From CAAFZY01 sp964410325 (GTDB lineage Bacteria; Pseudomonadota; Alphaproteobacteria; RF32; CAG-239), in NCBI GenBank assembly GCA_964410325.1, contig CAYPFN010000013.1:1-47610 (forward strand): a stretch of 47,610 bases of DNA, written 5' to 3'. The notes under the pieces were generated by a model. The model saw nothing but the letters and a program-made list of their open reading frames with translations, searched no databases and was not told the origin of the DNA. A program made the position numbers and the translations under genes. Positions 1 through 7,374 of this stretch are shown here, one piece after another. Every line of letters begins with the position of its first letter. Position 1 is the first letter of the stretch.

Positions 1-1068
1 ATCAGCATGTTTGGCCGTAAAATTCGTAACCACATTCTCATTTTCTTCTGGCAGCACCGAACAAGTCATATACACAATCCGCCCGCCTGGTTTGGTATGC
101 TGATATGCCGTTTCTAAAATCTCTGCCTGAATGTTATTAAGCTCCACCAATTTTTCCGGCGTCAGACGAAATTTCGCATCCGGCGAACGCCGCCAAGTGC
201 CACTACCGGAGCACGGAGCATCCAGAATAAAACAATCATAATCTTTGTCTGCAACCGCACGGAGCAGTTTAATATTACGAATACCTAGCCTTTCTGCCCG
301 GTCTTTGATTACATCCATGCGATTCCAATTAGCATCATGGGCATAAATCACCCCTTCATTACGGTTATATGCAGCAATTGCCAAACTTTTTCCGCCAGCG
401 CCAGCACAATAATCCACGGTTTTTTCATCTGGACTGACACAACACAAATATGCCACCACTTGCGACGCTTCATCCTGCACTTCAACCAGCCCTTCCTGAT
501 AAGCCATACAATTATTAAGATTTATCCTCTCTTCCGAACGCAGTCCGAAAGGAGACAACGGCGTTAAAGAAAAGAACAATCCCTCACTTTTGAGCCGGTT
601 TTTAACTTCCTGCCGTTCGGCCATATTTACTCGCAAATCTGCCGGCGCCATCTGATTCAAGCTTTTCACCAGTGCCGAATTATTAATTTTTTGATAAAGC
701 CAAGCCGGACATTCGTTTTCAACATAATCAGGATAAACTTTTTCTTTCAAATTTTTAAGCCACGCTTTTTCTTCTTTACTGAGGCATTTTAAACCATACT
801 CAGAACCATCGGCAACAATATCCCAATCCTCGTCTCGCAAATATGCCAGCAATATCCGTCGCACATCCGTGCTTTCTGTCTCAAACGCCAGACGCAGTCG
901 CCGGCGGATGATTTTCCAAACCATATCCACAATAAACCGCCGGTCTTTAGAACCGATATACTTCCGTTTACGGACATAATCATTAATGATATTATCCGCT
1001 GGAAGCTTGTCTTTAAACACCTCACTTAATATTTCAAAAACTGCTTGATAACGTGCGCTGAGCCGCAT
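1..1068 (-). CDS. RsmB/NOP2-family rRNA (cytosine-C5) methyltransferase, 3'-truncated by the window edge
   Basis: The frame starting at the ATG at 1068 runs without a stop to base 1 (356 codons seen), so the C-terminus lies outside the window. The N-terminal part is a helical NusB/RsmB-like region. The C-terminal part carries the SAM-dependent m5C methyltransferase motifs: DAPCSGSGTW (Cys286) and YMTCS (Cys336). In the Sun/RsmB family, the TCS cysteine is the catalytic nucleophile and the PCS cysteine releases the product. The usual family length is about 430 residues, so some 70-80 residues should be missing. Only short shadow frames are open in other phases here. It is followed on the same strand (reading leftwards) by nothing visible. 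Which rRNA base it modifies cannot be decided from sequence, since several RsmB paralogues occur in Alphaproteobacteria. Confidence 0.88.
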   Translation of the reverse strand, partial: MRLSARYQAVFEILSEVFKDKLPADNIINDYVRKRKYIGSKDRRFIVDMVWKIIRRRLRLAFETESTDVRRILLAYLRDEDWDIVADGSEYGLKCLSKEEKAWLKNLKEKVYPDYVENECPAWLYQKINNSALVKSLNQMAPADLRVNMAERQEVKNRLKSEGLFFSLTPLSPFGLRSEERINLNNCMAYQEGLVEVQDEASQVVAYLCCVSPDEKTVDYCAGAGGKSLAIAAYNRNEGVIYAHDANWNRMDVIKDRAERLGIRNIKLLRAVADKDYDCFILDAPCSGSGTWRRSPDAKFRLTPEKLVELNNIQAEILETAYQHTKPGGRIVYMTCSVLPEENENVVTNFTAKHAD

Positions 1069-1118
1069 ATTCTTTTCCTTTCGGGCCTAAATATAACGGT
1101 TTAATATTAAGCGCGCAA

Positions 1119-1148
1119 CAAAAAAGGAGAGTTATCTCAACTCTCCTT
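1119..1148 (-). terminator. Intrinsic terminator of the 196-aa gene
   Basis: GGAGAGTT (1126-1133) pairs with AACTCTCC (1139-1146) over a 5-nt loop, and the flanking AA/TT extends the stem. Read on the minus strand the hairpin is followed by a T-run (complement of 1120-1125). It lies just after the stop of the gene ending at 1163, separating it from the rRNA methyltransferase. Confidence 0.8.
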
Positions 1149-1162
1149 CTAAAAAAACTCCG

Positions 1163-1753
1163 CTACCGTCGGTGGCTGCTCTCATGAGCAATTCTAAGCT
1201 CCTCTGCCGTCGGCACCTCATTATATATGAAGTGCATGGGCGGGAAATAATATGTTTCCAACACATTTTTCTCCACCCGGCTAGAAGCTCCATCCTCATA
1301 TGCTTCGAGCTTGCCACCTCTCAGGACAAATCCCCGAGAGATGATTACTCCCTCCTTTTTGAATAGAGAGTAATAATAGAGCTCCTTTCTCCACCATGGG
1401 CGGGATTCTACCTTCGCCACCTCCTTCGAAAGAAGGATAACCTCTTCCGAAAAAGGTTCGTAAAACAGATAGCCAGTTTTTTTACTAGCCAACTGCTGAT
1501 CGGCTGCATCATATGTCAGCCAACAATCGTACACAAACCCGGTACGATTGTGCATGGCTTTCACCTCTGCACCTACCAGAAGGTAGACTTCGGGCCTAAT
1601 CACTACAGAAGCGAAAGTACCCTTTTCAATATTCACGCGAAGTCCCCCATACATGAGGTTTTCGCTATTTAACATTTTTCCGACCATTTCACTAGTTATG
1701 GTCTTGTAGCCCCATAATTTCCTGGGTACGTTCTTAATTTTTATTTTCTTCAT
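1163..1753 (-). CDS. Hypothetical protein, 196 aa
   Basis: I do not recognise this protein. It starts at an ATG at 1753 with an AAAGG just upstream and ends at a good terminator, so it is probably a real, monocistronic gene. It has no signal peptide and no membrane segment. The composition is mixed and rich in aromatic and basic residues, with a lysine-rich start (MKKIKIKNVPRK), a WWRKELYYYSLFKK patch near residue 120 and a PPMHFIYNEVPTAEELR stretch near the C-terminus. No catalytic motif is obvious. Together with the repeat protein at 24651-26597, it is one of the few genes here without a housekeeping homologue, so it is probably accessory. Confidence 0.6.
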   Translation of the reverse strand: MKKIKIKNVPRKLWGYKTITSEMVGKMLNSENLMYGGLRVNIEKGTFASVVIRPEVYLLVGAEVKAMHNRTGFVYDCWLTYDAADQQLASKKTGYLFYEPFSEEVILLSKEVAKVESRPWWRKELYYYSLFKKEGVIISRGFVLRGGKLEAYEDGASSRVEKNVLETYYFPPMHFIYNEVPTAEELRIAHESSHRR

Positions 1754-1798
1754 ACCTTTATAATTATATAACTAAATAATTTCTCATTTGTATTTATA

Positions 1799-1824
1799 TT
1801 CACATAAACAACCGCTTTTGTCAA
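1799..1824 (-). promoter_or_regulatory. Possible promoter for the 196-aa gene
   Basis: A perfect TTGACA (complement of 1819-1824) overlaps the rlmE stop codon and is followed 16-20 nt downstream by an AT-rich GAATATAAAT stretch that could serve as the -10. The spacing is not ideal, so this is tentative. It would give the 196-aa gene its own start independent of rlmE. Confidence 0.35.
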
Positions 1825-2537
1825 CATGCTTTTTTGTCAACTATGACATTTTTGCGAAAACCCTGCGCCACCACATATGTTTCCGGCGATCCTTGCCGGC
1901 TGGCGTCTGGTTTAAAGTGTGCAACTTTAGCAAAATTTTTTTTCATATCGCTCAACAATCCGCCTTCAGCACCACCTTGAAACACTTTAGCAATAAAAAT
2001 ACCGCCCTCTGTCAGAACTTCTTTAGCAAACATATACGCAGCTTCTACCAAGGCAATGGTACGCAAATGATCGGTCTGCTGGTGTCCGGTAGTGTTCGCT
2101 GCCATATCACTCATCACAATATCGGCCTTGCCGTTTAACAAAGCTTTTAACTTTTCCGGCGCATCTTCCGCCGTAAAATCCTGACAAATTAAAACCGCTC
2201 CGGCCACTGGCTCGGTTTCCAGAATATCGATTCCGATTATCTGACCGCTACCTTTGTTACGCAATGCAGCCACCTGCGTCCAACCGCCAGGAGCACAGCC
2301 TAAATCAACAATGGTTTTTCCTTTGCCCAAAAATTTATACTTTTCATCTAATTGGATAAGCTTGAACGCCGCCCGCGAACGATAACCCAAACGCTTGGCC
2401 TCAGCCACATACGGATCATTCAACTGCCGTTCCAGCCAGCGATTGGAAGAAGACTTCCGATATTTTGCCGTCTTAACTTTAACCGTCAATCCTTTACGAC
2501 CGCGTACCAGCTTGGCTGATTGTGTCAGTTTTCCCAT
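1821..2537 (-). CDS. rlmE: 23S rRNA 2'-O-ribose methyltransferase RlmE (FtsJ)
   Basis: RlmE methylates the 2'-OH of U2552 in the A-loop of 23S rRNA at a late stage of 50S assembly. The protein (238 aa, slightly longer than the 209-aa E. coli enzyme, with a basic N-terminal extension) has the SAM-binding motif DLGCAPGGWTQ around residues 78-88. The family's K-D-K-E catalytic residues can be assigned to Lys59 (SRAAFKL), Asp144 (VMSDMAAN), Lys184 (FIAKVF) and Glu219 (SPETYVV). It is the last gene of the ccrM-ppx-ppx-rlmE run. The start at 2537 follows GAGGAG, but that ribosome-binding site and the first five codons are duplicated 65 bp upstream (see the repeat entries). Confidence 0.95.
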   Translation of the reverse strand: MGKLTQSAKLVRGRKGLTVKVKTAKYRKSSSNRWLERQLNDPYVAEAKRLGYRSRAAFKLIQLDEKYKFLGKGKTIVDLGCAPGGWTQVAALRNKGSGQIIGIDILETEPVAGAVLICQDFTAEDAPEKLKALLNGKADIVMSDMAANTTGHQQTDHLRTIALVEAAYMFAKEVLTEGGIFIAKVFQGGAEGGLLSDMKKNFAKVAHFKPDASRQGSPETYVVAQGFRKNVIVDKKAC

Positions 2538-2556
2538 TTTTAATCAACTCCTCAAC
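2522..2556. repeat. 35-bp direct repeat, copy 1 (rlmE start region)
   Basis: This copy contains the RBS and first codons (MGKLT) of rlmE. It is identical over 35 bases to 2587-2621, with a period of 65 bp, so it marks a local tandem duplication at the ppx/gppA-rlmE junction. Confidence 0.95.
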
Positions 2557-3530
2557 CTTCCCGTGGTAAAGAAATAGCACGCTTGGGTGTCAGTTTTCCC
2601 ATTTTTAATCAACTCCTCAACAATACCCTCCTGCGCGCTTTTAAGAGAGGCTGTCATCTTGTCAAATCCTAAACTATCATAAATTGTTTTAAAAATAGTA
2701 CAGGATGCCACAAAAATCGGCGCTCGGTTTTCGCCGATATGTGGCGATTTTTTCCGTTCTTCGGCACTCATCTGATAAGCTTGGCCGATAATACGGTCAA
2801 AATCGCTTATCAAAACCGTTCTGCCGTCTGCTCTAAAGCGGTCATATACTGGCCAATTTTCCACCAATGAAATCAGGCGTAAAGGCATGCTGGAGGTGGC
2901 CAGCAAACAGCATTTATCTTTATAATCCCGCAAATGCGATTTAACCACGAAATCATCAGCGTATTGCTTTATTTCTTCAATTAAACGCCACTGCTTAGAT
3001 TCGTCATAATCCACCAAAGCAAACGCTTCCGCCGCGGATCTTCCCCCCCAAGGAATAGAGATTGTATATAAAATTTCAGGGCTTTCATTATTTGTCGCCA
3101 ATGTTATTTCGGTTGAACCGCCACCTAAATCATAAACAACCGCATATGCGGCGTCTTGTGGCGCATTCAGAAGAGCCCCTTTTAAATTAAGTCTGGCCTC
3201 TTCATATCCGTCAATCACATCAAGCTTAATACCACTGTCAGTTTCCACATTTTTAACAAATTCCGCCACATTTTTCGCCATCCGGCATGATGCCGTGGCA
3301 ATTGCCCGGTAACCGCCGACATTATATTTTTTCATTATTCCGGCATATTCTTTTAAAGCATGCAACCCACGCTCAACCGCCGCTGGCGTAAAACACATAT
3401 GCTCATACAGCCCTTCGCCCAACCTCGTTGCTATAGAGTTACGATAAAGGCATTTGCCGTTTTCATCAACAATCATCAACCGGCAGGAATTTGTTCCCAA
3501 ATCAATTGCCGCATAATTGGTATTCCGCAT
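2544..3530 (-). CDS. Ppx/GppA-family phosphatase, second tandem copy
   Basis: This is an exopolyphosphatase / guanosine-pentaphosphate phosphatase family protein (328 aa) with the ASKHA fold. The first phosphate loop is AAIDLGTNSCRL near the N-terminus, the second is YDLGGGSTEI near residue 135, and the family's catalytic glutamate sits in YEEARL. It starts directly after the stop of the upstream paralogue (TAAATG, no spacing), so translation is coupled. It lacks the long basic tail of its neighbour. The last residues are altered by the 65-bp duplication, which pushed the stop codon away from the rlmE start. In many Alphaproteobacteria a single ppx/gppA precedes rlmE; here there are two. Whether it acts on polyP or pppGpp is not decidable from sequence. 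Confidence 0.9.
   Translation of the reverse strand: MRNTNYAAIDLGTNSCRLMIVDENGKCLYRNSIATRLGEGLYEHMCFTPAAVERGLHALKEYAGIMKKYNVGGYRAIATASCRMAKNVAEFVKNVETDSGIKLDVIDGYEEARLNLKGALLNAPQDAAYAVVYDLGGGSTEITLATNNESPEILYTISIPWGGRSAAEAFALVDYDESKQWRLIEEIKQYADDFVVKSHLRDYKDKCCLLATSSMPLRLISLVENWPVYDRFRADGRTVLISDFDRIIGQAYQMSAEERKKSPHIGENRAPIFVASCTIFKTIYDSLGFDKMTASLKSAQEGIVEELIKNGKTDTQACYFFTTGRLRS
2556..2606 (-). other. 16-codon decoy ORF made by the duplication (MGKLTPKR...)
   Basis: The upstream repeat copy places GAGGAG plus an ATG at 2604-2602 with the codons MGKLT, identical to rlmE, but then reads PKRAISLPREG and stops at a TGA lying in the second RBS. The minicistron lies inside the 3' end of the ppx/gppA frame in another phase. 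If it is translated, its termination next to the genuine rlmE RBS could couple or compete with rlmE initiation. I see no sign of a functional peptide. Coordinates are accurate to a few bases. Confidence 0.5.
2587..2621. repeat. 35-bp direct repeat, copy 2 (inside ppx/gppA 3' end)
   Basis: Identical to 2522-2556. In the ppx/gppA frame it encodes VEELIKNGKTDT, after which the protein runs on into 12 extra residues (QACYFFTTGRLR) created by the duplication. Confidence 0.95.
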
Positions 3531-4670
3531 TTATTTTTCCTGTTTTTGCAAATGTTTATTTTTAGCAGATCTGGCGTTTCGGCCTTGGCGGTAAAAATTT
3601 CTATGCCGGCGGTAAACATTACGTTTGTGGCGTTGGTGCCCCTGTCGGCGTTCATCATGCATCATATCCAGCAAAATCCCTTCACGGATACCTCGGTCGG
3701 CAACTGTAATTTCGGCAATTGGCCAAAAAGTCAGCAAAGGTTCGATAATGGCACAGCCGGCAATTGTTAAATCGGATTTCAAAGGTCCGATACACGGGTG
3801 TTTCCGCCTTCCTTCATCGCCGATATTTTTAATTTTATTGATAACACGCGCCAAATCTGGACCAGAAATGGAGATACCGTCTACTGCCGAACGGTTATAT
3901 CGCGACAGATTAAGATGCACAGCCCCCAAAACTGTTACTGTTCCAGAAGTACCGATAATCTGTATTTCTTGATTTTTAATTCCCTCATAAATGCCAAATT
4001 TCTCGTCAAATTCTTCTAAAAGCTTTTGCGTACGTTCCATAATGGTCGTATAAGCCAAATGAGTCATTTCCTGTTTCGGGAAAGCTTCGGAAATAGTCAC
4101 CACGCCATAAGGAAGAGAAACAAAACCTTCTATGATTGTTTTACCACTGTCCGTAATCCGCGCCAGAGAAATTTCCGTTGAACCGCCACCGATATCAAAC
4201 ACCAGCATTCTTTTAATATTACGGTTCAGAAGAGGCACACAGCCCACCACGGCCAATCGCGCCTCTTCTTTTGAAGAGATAATTTCCAAATCAATTCCGG
4301 CTTCTCTTTTAACCAAATCAACAAATTCACGACAGTTTTTCGCCCGGCGGCAGGCTGCCGTGGCCACAAATCTTGATTTAACAATCGGCGCATATTCATT
4401 AATTACACCGCGACACACTTTTAAAGCCGTAACCGTCCGCCGAATAGCCACTTTTGAAAGTTCATTATCATTGATAATACCTTCACCCAAACGCGTAATT
4501 TTAGAAAAGGTTTCCACCACATGAAAAGAGGTCGGTGTCGGCGTAGCAATTACCAGACGGCAGGAGTTTGTGCCTAGATCAATTGCCGCATAATTACCGG
4601 CCAGAGCACTATCCTGACGCAAAGGAATAAAGTTTTTTTTTATACCTTCATGTTCCACCATTTTCTTCAT
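3531..4670 (-). CDS. Ppx/GppA-family phosphatase with basic C-terminal tail
   Basis: Paralogue of the next gene (379 aa). Both phosphate loops (AAIDLGTNSCRL, FDIGGGSTEI) and the catalytic EEARL motif are intact, as expected for hydrolysis of polyphosphate or the gamma-phosphate of pppGpp. It has an extra 25 residues at the N-terminus and a strongly basic, Arg/His/Asn-rich tail of about 40 residues (from RRQGHQRHKR onward), likely to bind nucleic acid or polyanions (inference). The start ATG overlaps the ccrM stop (ATGA), and a second ATG three codons later is an alternative start. This arrangement couples a stringent-response-type phosphatase to the cell-cycle methyltransferase. Confidence 0.92.
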   Translation of the reverse strand: MKKMVEHEGIKKNFIPLRQDSALAGNYAAIDLGTNSCRLVIATPTPTSFHVVETFSKITRLGEGIINDNELSKVAIRRTVTALKVCRGVINEYAPIVKSRFVATAACRRAKNCREFVDLVKREAGIDLEIISSKEEARLAVVGCVPLLNRNIKRMLVFDIGGGSTEISLARITDSGKTIIEGFVSLPYGVVTISEAFPKQEMTHLAYTTIMERTQKLLEEFDEKFGIYEGIKNQEIQIIGTSGTVTVLGAVHLNLSRYNRSAVDGISISGPDLARVINKIKNIGDEGRRKHPCIGPLKSDLTIAGCAIIEPLLTFWPIAEITVADRGIREGILLDMMHDERRQGHQRHKRNVYRRHRNFYRQGRNARSAKNKHLQKQEK

Positions 4671-5764
4671 TCTGCACCATACATTTCATCACGGACTTTT
4701 TGGCGAAGTTCATCAATACACACCAAATGATTTCCAGCATCTTCATAATACCAGTAAACCCAGCCGTTACAGGCAGAAGCGTTTTGCGCCGCCGCACCGA
4801 CCTGATGAATTGACCCTTCAATCTCCTCCCCTTTGACTGTTCCGTCTGAACGGATATAAGCTTTGTGTTTGCGGGTAGCATCATACAGCACTGTTCCCGG
4901 TTTCAACAAACCGCGTTCAATCACCGTGCCGAACGGTATCCGTGGCTGCTTGCGTTTACAACTGTATTCCAACGCCGGATTTTCAACAGGAACGATATTA
5001 TCAATGCGTTCTTGTGCACCTTGAACATAAACGGCATTTTTTTCAATACCGATATAATTCCGTCCCAGTTTTTTAGCCACTGCTCCCGTTGTTCCCGTTC
5101 CAAAAAACGGATCCAGAATGATATCACCAACCTTTGAAGAAGCCATAATGACGCGATACAAAAGCGCTTCCGGCTTTTGCGTCGGATGCAGTTTGCTACC
5201 GTCCTTGCCCTTCAGCCTTTCCTTGCCCGTACACAGTGGAATCTCCCAAGTGGAGCGCATCTGCGTATCTTCATTTAAGGCTTTCATTGCTTCATAATTA
5301 AACGTATACCTGGCCTTCGGATTTTTAACCGCCCAAATCAGCGTTTCATGCGCATTGGTAAACCTGGTTCCTTTAAAATTCGGCATCGGATTGACTTTAT
5401 TCCAGATAATATCATTTAAAATCCAAAATCCTATATCCTGCATAACATATCCGACCCGGAAAATATTATGGTAAGAACCGATAACCCATATACTCCCATC
5501 CTCTTTCAAAACTCGACGCGCCGCCGTCAACCAGCGGCGGGTATAATCATCATATGCTGCAAAACTTTCAAAACTATCCCATTCTTCATAAACCCCGGAA
5601 ACATACGTATTATCGGGTCTGGTCAAATGTTCGCCCAACTGTAGATTATACGGCGGATCGGCAAAAATCAAATCCACAGAATTTTCTTCCATAGCATTCA
5701 TTGTTTTAATACAATCATCATTGATAATGGTATTGAGAATTTTTTTTATTTTCATGTCAGCCAT
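4667..5764 (-). CDS. ccrM: Cell-cycle DNA adenine methyltransferase CcrM (GANTC-specific type)
   Basis: This N6-adenine methyltransferase (365 aa) follows the beta-class order. The catalytic DPPY motif is in FADPPYNLQL near residue 35, the SAM motif is in DPFFGTGTTG near residue 222, and the conserved HPTQKPEALLYR segment lies between them. The C-terminal ~90 residues (from IPFGTVIERGLL to the end, including ACNGWVYWYY) match the RAMA-like domain of alphaproteobacterial CcrM. CcrM methylates hemimethylated GANTC sites after replication and times cell-cycle transcription. No cognate restriction gene is adjacent, which fits an orphan regulatory methylase. It is the first gene of the ccrM-ppx-ppx-rlmE run. 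A second in-frame ATG three codons in (MKIKKIL) is an alternative start. Confidence 0.95.
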   Translation of the reverse strand: MADMKIKKILNTIINDDCIKTMNAMEENSVDLIFADPPYNLQLGEHLTRPDNTYVSGVYEEWDSFESFAAYDDYTRRWLTAARRVLKEDGSIWVIGSYHNIFRVGYVMQDIGFWILNDIIWNKVNPMPNFKGTRFTNAHETLIWAVKNPKARYTFNYEAMKALNEDTQMRSTWEIPLCTGKERLKGKDGSKLHPTQKPEALLYRVIMASSKVGDIILDPFFGTGTTGAVAKKLGRNYIGIEKNAVYVQGAQERIDNIVPVENPALEYSCKRKQPRIPFGTVIERGLLKPGTVLYDATRKHKAYIRSDGTVKGEEIEGSIHQVGAAAQNASACNGWVYWYYEDAGNHLVCIDELRQKVRDEMYGAE

Positions 5765-5844
5765 TATTGATTACCTTTATTTTCTTTTCCAATAACATTC
5801 ATCATAAAAGAAAGATGGTTATAAATTTATTAACGAGTACAGAC

Positions 5845-6777
5845 TTAGCCAAAAACATGAAAATTTGAACAGAAACGACGGAAAATATTTTTCTGCTGAT
5901 TTATTTCATCCGAAAAGCTGTCATTATAGCGTTTCATCATCCGTAAATATTTTGGATTAAGCACCATTGCCGCAATTTGCAGATTGTCTTTACGGCCCCG
6001 GTTTTCATTATAAGCTCTGGCATAGCGATATTCTTCCGGTTCGCGCCCGCCTGCTGGCACCTGCATTTTTCCTTTCCAGGAATGCCGCAACAAAAAAGCT
6101 TTCCCCAAATGTTTGCCCTGAACCTTTTTTCCGCACTGAAAAGCCGCAAAATGGCAGGGTTTTGTAAAAAGTTTTAAATCTTTATCTTTAATACATATCC
6201 CATGCGTCGCAGCATAAAATTTAAATTCTCGACGCGCCAAATCTCTTTCGTAATCAGTTTCAAAATCAAACCCCTGAACAGCCCATACATATCCGCCACT
6301 GGTCATAACGTCGCCCACTTTTCCTGAATAGGCATTCAGTTTTAGCCTTGACGGCGGCAAAATATTAGACATTTCTCTGCTGGCATCAAAAGCTTTAATA
6401 AAGTCCATGTGACGCCGTACCAACTCATATAAAAAACTGCTGCCGGAAACACCGCTTTTCTTTATAACCGAAATAAATTCAATTTGCAGACAATCATCAT
6501 ATTCCATTGTTTCCGCAACGATCAATTCGGCATTTGGCGTTTTAAAACCGGTAACACAGTTTAAATATTGGCTAAAACCTAAATTAGCCTGCTCAATCTT
6601 GGCCGTGTAATAAAGCACCGATTCATTATCTTTTTGCGCAGACAGCGGCCATATGCATTCATTATTACAAGACGGTGGAAACTCCGCAAAAAAATCACGC
6701 AAATCATCAAGTTCTGAAACATTCCTGGCGTTCGACCATAAATTCAAATGATTATATATGTATTCACTTATTTCCAT
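5845..6777 (-). CDS. Hypothetical protein, 310 aa
   Basis: I do not recognise the family. It is predicted to be cytoplasmic, with no signal peptide or membrane helix. Visible features are a cysteine pair in FPPSCNNEC near residue 37, a central mixed alpha/beta region, and a basic C-terminal third (KGKMQVPAGGREPEEYRY, ENRGRKDN). Its start overlaps the end of the preceding 193-aa gene by 14 bp, so the two are translated as a pair. It is the last gene of the run that starts with the glycolipid-modification genes, and ccrM follows after 80 bp. It may be a real but lineage-restricted protein. Confidence 0.65.
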   Translation of the reverse strand: MEISEYIYNHLNLWSNARNVSELDDLRDFFAEFPPSCNNECIWPLSAQKDNESVLYYTAKIEQANLGFSQYLNCVTGFKTPNAELIVAETMEYDDCLQIEFISVIKKSGVSGSSFLYELVRRHMDFIKAFDASREMSNILPPSRLKLNAYSGKVGDVMTSGGYVWAVQGFDFETDYERDLARREFKFYAATHGICIKDKDLKLFTKPCHFAAFQCGKKVQGKHLGKAFLLRHSWKGKMQVPAGGREPEEYRYARAYNENRGRKDNLQIAAMVLNPKYLRMMKRYNDSFSDEINQQKNIFRRFCSNFHVFG

Positions 6778-7345
6778 CTTGTTTATATAAAGTTTTGCCG
6801 TTTAACACATTTTCAATAAGTTGTTCTCTTCCCCGCACAATTTGCAATTCCGCCTCGCTGACAACTTCCACATTGGCAATAGCATCCTGCATATCAATCA
6901 TACTCTGATAACTCGCCTTTTTATTCTCATCAATTTCATTTTTCATCTGCACACTCAAGATTTCTTTCACAACCTGAGTATGCTCACGCAAATATAATGT
7001 ACGGATAATTGCGCGCAAACGCTGTTCCACATAATAAAAACGCTCTGCCGTCCAACAATGCCTGTTCAACCAAAAATTAACCTTCCACGGCAAAGCGGTT
7101 TTTAATTCGCCGGATATTAAAGAAACTTTATCAGATATGTCGTTGTTCAACCCCTCTGCCATATATTCCGACCATACAACGAGAAAAGCGTTTGCCTCCA
7201 TAAGAGAAATTTCCGTCGCCGACGATAAAGGCGGACAGCTTTCCCGAACAAAGGAGAAATTATAGTCAACTAGCCGGCAGCTGAAAACTTTCATCAACAG
7301 CAAAAACGCCATCAACAAAACCAAATACCTTTTCCAAGGCTTCAT
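6764..7345 (-). CDS. Hypothetical membrane-anchored or lipoprotein-like protein, 193 aa
   Basis: The ATG at 7345 is chosen because GGAGGAAAAG lies immediately upstream; the open frame extends 22 codons further but without a good ribosome-binding site. The N-terminus KPWKRYLVLLMAFLLLM is a hydrophobic export or anchor segment followed by VFSC, a weak lipobox-like site. The remaining ~165 residues are soluble and mostly helical, including a probable coiled-coil region (residues ~115-175). I recognise no domain. It begins 29 bp after the HAD-like gene and overlaps the next gene by 14 bp. A periplasmic-facing location is inferred from the signal segment. Confidence 0.65.
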   Translation of the reverse strand: MKPWKRYLVLLMAFLLLMKVFSCRLVDYNFSFVRESCPPLSSATEISLMEANAFLVVWSEYMAEGLNNDISDKVSLISGELKTALPWKVNFWLNRHCWTAERFYYVEQRLRAIIRTLYLREHTQVVKEILSVQMKNEIDENKKASYQSMIDMQDAIANVEVVSEAELQIVRGREQLIENVLNGKTLYKQDGNK

Positions 7346-7374
7346 CTTTTCCTCCGTCAAGCGGCAATATTTTT

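Noticed and set aside
3360..3972. Plus-strand frames of 136 and 115 codons
   Set aside because: They lie entirely antisense to the two ppx/gppA genes, which have clear motifs; the translated peptides show no domain or RBS.
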